From: Leptospira johnsonii
GTDB taxonomy: Bacteria; Spirochaetota; Leptospiria; Leptospirales; Leptospiraceae
Assembly: GCF_003112675.1 (NCBI RefSeq)
Contig: NZ_BFAY01000011.1
Coordinates: 1,240,001 to 1,304,000 of the forward strand
Length of the DNA stretch: 64,000 nt
Reading direction: 5' to 3'
The notes below the pieces were generated by a model. The model did no database searches. It saw only the letters and a list, made by a program, of their open reading frames with translations, and was not told the origin of the DNA. This document shows, in pieces, positions 62,001-64,000 of the stretch; the first letter of the stretch is position 1, and each line of letters opens with the position of its first letter. The translations under genes and the position numbers were made by a program.

Positions 62001-63236
62001 TCACTCTTCTTTCCCCGAAACTCCCTTTTTATAGTCCGCGCCACGTGCATCCGGCGCGAAGCGACTATAATCGTGGATCGATCCTAAGATTGCCTCATAT
62101 ATATCTTCTTGTATTTTATAGGAATTTCCAGACAAATCTTCCCAGGTGTTAGGATTCTTTTCGGATAGATTTAGATAAAAGATTGGCTGTGCCTTTCTGC
62201 CCCAAGGATCCGCGCTTGGTAATAACGTCATAGATCCGAATGCGGAGAATACTAAAGAATACTCTGCCGATTGGTAAGAAAAACTATAAGTTTTAGGCCA
62301 ATCTGTTTCAGGGGGTTGTTTCCAAATGAAAAAAGAAGAAAGTCCACGGATCAGTTCCGAAACGTTTCCCTGCTTTTTTTCCAAAGGATTTTGGGTTTGT
62401 TTTTGGAGACCGGTCTTCGCTAGGTTCCAGAGTTTTTCCAATTCGTCCAAAGGAGTTTCTGAAAACTTACGATCCGATTCCCCTAAACGAGCTTCTATAT
62501 ATTCTATTCTATGTTTGAACTTCGTATTAGTTCTAGTAAGAGAAGATTCTGCGGAGACTCCTAACTTTCTTGCCAGATTCACTATGGTAAAAAGGAGATC
62601 TCCCAATTCTTCTTCGATCCTGATCTGATTGGAAGAAGGGTCAGAGATCCCTCTGATCTCATGTAAAAATTCCTGTAATTCTTCATTCAGTTTTTCTTCT
62701 ACACCTTTTATGTCTTCCCAATCGAAACCGGCTTTGGACGCCTTCTTCTGGAATTTTTCGGCTTTTAGTAGAGAAGGAAATGTTTCAGGAACTTCGGATA
62801 AGATGGATTTAGGTTTGGAGGTTTTTTGTCGGAGTTGTTTTTCTTTTTCTTTAAATAGATCCCAGTTAGCGACTACCTCGTCGGCAGACGAGATATCTTT
62901 TGTTTCCGGATCGAATACATGCGGGTGACGGAGTACTAATTTTTCCGCCACGTCCTTTGCCACTTCTTCCAAACCGAAAGCACCTCTTTCGGATGCGATT
63001 TGGGAATGAAGGACCACTTGGAATAATAGATCTCCCAGTTCTTCCTTAGTATGCTCGTCGTTTCCTTTGAGGATTGCTTCTACCACTTCCTGAGATTCTT
63101 CGATTAGATAAGGTACCAAGGTGGAATGTGTCTGCTCTCTATCCCAAGGACAACCTTCCGGACTTCTGAGTTTAGAAGTTATGTCTTGGAGAAATGCCAT
63201 CGAGTTCGGATAGTCTTTCGGGTCGGGAGCTTTCAT
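62001..63236 (-). CDS. mazG: Nucleoside triphosphate pyrophosphohydrolase MazG with C-terminal extension
   Basis: 411 residues; MazG is usually ~260. The two MazG domains span about 1-265: RSPEGCPWDREQTHSTLVPY and the EE..E..DLLFQV motif (EELGDLLFQVVLHSQ), then EELGDLLFTIVNLAR in the second. It hydrolyses (d)NTPs to monophosphates, and can act on (p)ppGpp-related stress signalling. The last ~140 residues, with WKQPPETDWPKTYSFSYQS and WEDLSGNSYKIQED, are not part of the family. The final residues come from a palindromic repeat. Confidence 0.93.
   Translation of the reverse strand: MKAPDPKDYPNSMAFLQDITSKLRSPEGCPWDREQTHSTLVPYLIEESQEVVEAILKGNDEHTKEELGDLLFQVVLHSQIASERGAFGLEEVAKDVAEKLVLRHPHVFDPETKDISSADEVVANWDLFKEKEKQLRQKTSKPKSILSEVPETFPSLLKAEKFQKKASKAGFDWEDIKGVEEKLNEELQEFLHEIRGISDPSSNQIRIEEELGDLLFTIVNLARKLGVSAESSLTRTNTKFKHRIEYIEARLGESDRKFSETPLDELEKLWNLAKTGLQKQTQNPLEKKQGNVSELIRGLSSFFIWKQPPETDWPKTYSFSYQSAEYSLVFSAFGSMTLLPSADPWGRKAQPIFYLNLSEKNPNTWEDLSGNSYKIQEDIYEAILGSIHDYSRFAPDARGADYKKGVSGKEE
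62029..62070. repeat. Palindromic repeat element inside the mazG 3' end
   Basis: Outer arms TTATAGTC (62029-62036) and GACTATAA (62063-62070), inner arms GCGCC and GGCGC. Its right part GCGAAGCGACTATAA is shared with the second 28-nt repeat unit at 61032-61047 (one difference). It is translated as part of MazG (RFAPDARGADYKKG). Confidence 0.6.
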
Positions 63237-63407
63237 TAAGTACTAGGCTCGATTTTCGATTCCGAATTCCCAGCCTTTTTCCCGGAAATGAAGATTGACT
63301 GGTGGATTTATCCTCTCATCCTATCCGAAAATCCCTGTTTAAACCTAAGTGCTTTTCAATTTGAAGTGCTTATGCTAAAATCGGGTAAAAAGGATACCAG
63401 AAAGAAC

Positions 63408-63926
63408 ATGTCACTATCTAAAAATTTGGTAGCTTTCGCATTACTCGTACTTGCGGTTCTCAGTCGTTTTCTTCCTCACTTACCGAACTTCACTCCGGTT
63501 TTGGCGATTTCCATTTTCGGTGGGGTTTATTTCTCTAACCGTTGGTTAGCGATCGCTCTTCCCTTGGGAATTATGCTGATCAGCGACTTAGTGATCGGTC
63601 TTCACGATATGATCCCAGTGATTTACGGATTGTTCGTAGTGTATGCAATCGTAGGAATAAAACTCAAAGATCGTTTGGGTGTTGGATCTTTGGCGATTGC
63701 CGGTTTTGCAGGTTCTGTTTCATTCTTCGTGATCACCAACTTCTTTGTTTGGTTGACTTCCGGAATGTATACTTTGAGCGGACAAGGATTGGTAGAATGT
63801 TATATCGCTGCGATCCCTTTCTTCAAATACAGCCTGCTCGGAGATTTCACTTATGTTTCCGTTCTGTTCGGTTCCTACTATCTATTGGAAAAGAACGGAT
63901 TTGTGGCTTCTACCCAAGCAGCTTAA
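63408..63926 (+). CDS. DUF6580-like membrane protein
   Basis: 172 residues from ATG 63408; the frame is open 40 codons further upstream but those are hydrophilic and unlike the family, and MSLSKNLVAF directly opens the first helix. Five or so transmembrane helices, with LSRFLPHLPNFTPVLA, GGVYF, LPLGIMLISDLVIGLHDMIP and YFKYSLLGDFTYVSV-type motifs. This is the pattern of the DUF6580 family, related to S-components of ECF vitamin transporters. The ligand is unknown. A GC-rich terminator follows. Confidence 0.72.
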   Translation: MSLSKNLVAFALLVLAVLSRFLPHLPNFTPVLAISIFGGVYFSNRWLAIALPLGIMLISDLVIGLHDMIPVIYGLFVVYAIVGIKLKDRLGVGSLAIAGFAGSVSFFVITNFFVWLTSGMYTLSGQGLVECYIAAIPFFKYSLLGDFTYVSVLFGSYYLLEKNGFVASTQAA

Positions 63927-63940
63927 TTTTCTAACTTAGA

Positions 63941-63967
63941 GCGCCGTGTTCACGGCGGCGCTTTTCC
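63941..63967 (+). terminator. Intrinsic terminator
   Basis: AGCGCCG (63941-63947) and CGGCGCT (63957-63963) form a 7-bp GC-rich stem with an inner GCCGTG/CACGGC alternative, followed by TTTT. Confidence 0.75.
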
Positions 63968-64000
63968 TTCTTCTTCCCTTAAATAGTCAAAGTCAGACTT

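Noticed and set aside
61978..62001. TTGACA at 61978-61983 as a promoter -35
   Set aside because: No -10 at 16-18 nt, and the plus-strand DNA downstream is the 3' end of mazG on the other strand.

Overview
The window looks like a chromosomal stretch of a Leptospira (spirochaete) genome. This rests on the overall protein repertoire, moderate-to-low G+C judged by eye, frequent TTG starts, ATGA-coupled operons, a eukaryote-type NADP isocitrate dehydrogenase, a MurA with Asp at the usual Cys position, and abundant lipoproteins and ECF sigma factors. The species cannot be fixed. No insertion sequence, prophage, CRISPR array, rRNA or tRNA gene was recognised.

Layout. 1-5.6 kb: the end of a SugE-like SMR transporter, then a four-gene minus-strand glycosyltransferase/methyltransferase-like operon and a divergent GDP-6-deoxy-mannose-reductase-type gene (surface polysaccharide). 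5.6-12.9 kb: SanA-like protein, an ECF sigma module, cytochrome P450, M23 peptidase, ligA and a CWC zinc-binding protein. 13-18.6 kb: a CoA-thioester operon (acyl-CoA synthetase, acyl-CoA dehydrogenase, MaoC hydratase, thiolase-fold/DUF35 fusion). 18.9-22.2 kb: small hypothetical genes and a 30-residue histone-like Lys/Ala protein. 22.3-27.1 kb (minus): argJ, a degenerate SpoIIE-type protein and an intact SpoIIE-type phosphatase. 27.3-31.6 kb (minus): a PhoR/PhoB-like two-component pair behind Pho-box-like direct repeats, then a second ECF sigma module. 31.8-39.5 kb: Nudix hydrolase, ribonuclease D, purF, lipoproteins, a [2Fe-2S] ferredoxin and a quinone-oxidoreductase-like enzyme.

39.5-49.4 kb holds the most striking locus. 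It contains a DUF1175 NlpC/P60-like lipoprotein, a 1539-residue alpha-2-macroglobulin with its thioester, two tandem DUF2135 proteins, a small secreted protein with a full penicillin-binding-protein motif set, and a DUF2138-like protein. This is the gene content of the enterobacterial yfaA/S/T/P/Q group in a spirochaete. It converges on a minus-strand operon of murA, a four-cluster ferredoxin, a SpoIID-domain protein and a HExxH metallopeptidase, so about 14 kb is devoted to the cell wall and periplasm. lnt (lipoprotein acylation) follows.

55-64 kb: a secreted beta-rich hypothetical protein, a third ECF sigma module, a VOC protein, icd, a double-REC regulator, an extended MazG and a DUF6580-like membrane protein. 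A short palindromic repeat family lies between 60.98 and 62.07 kb.
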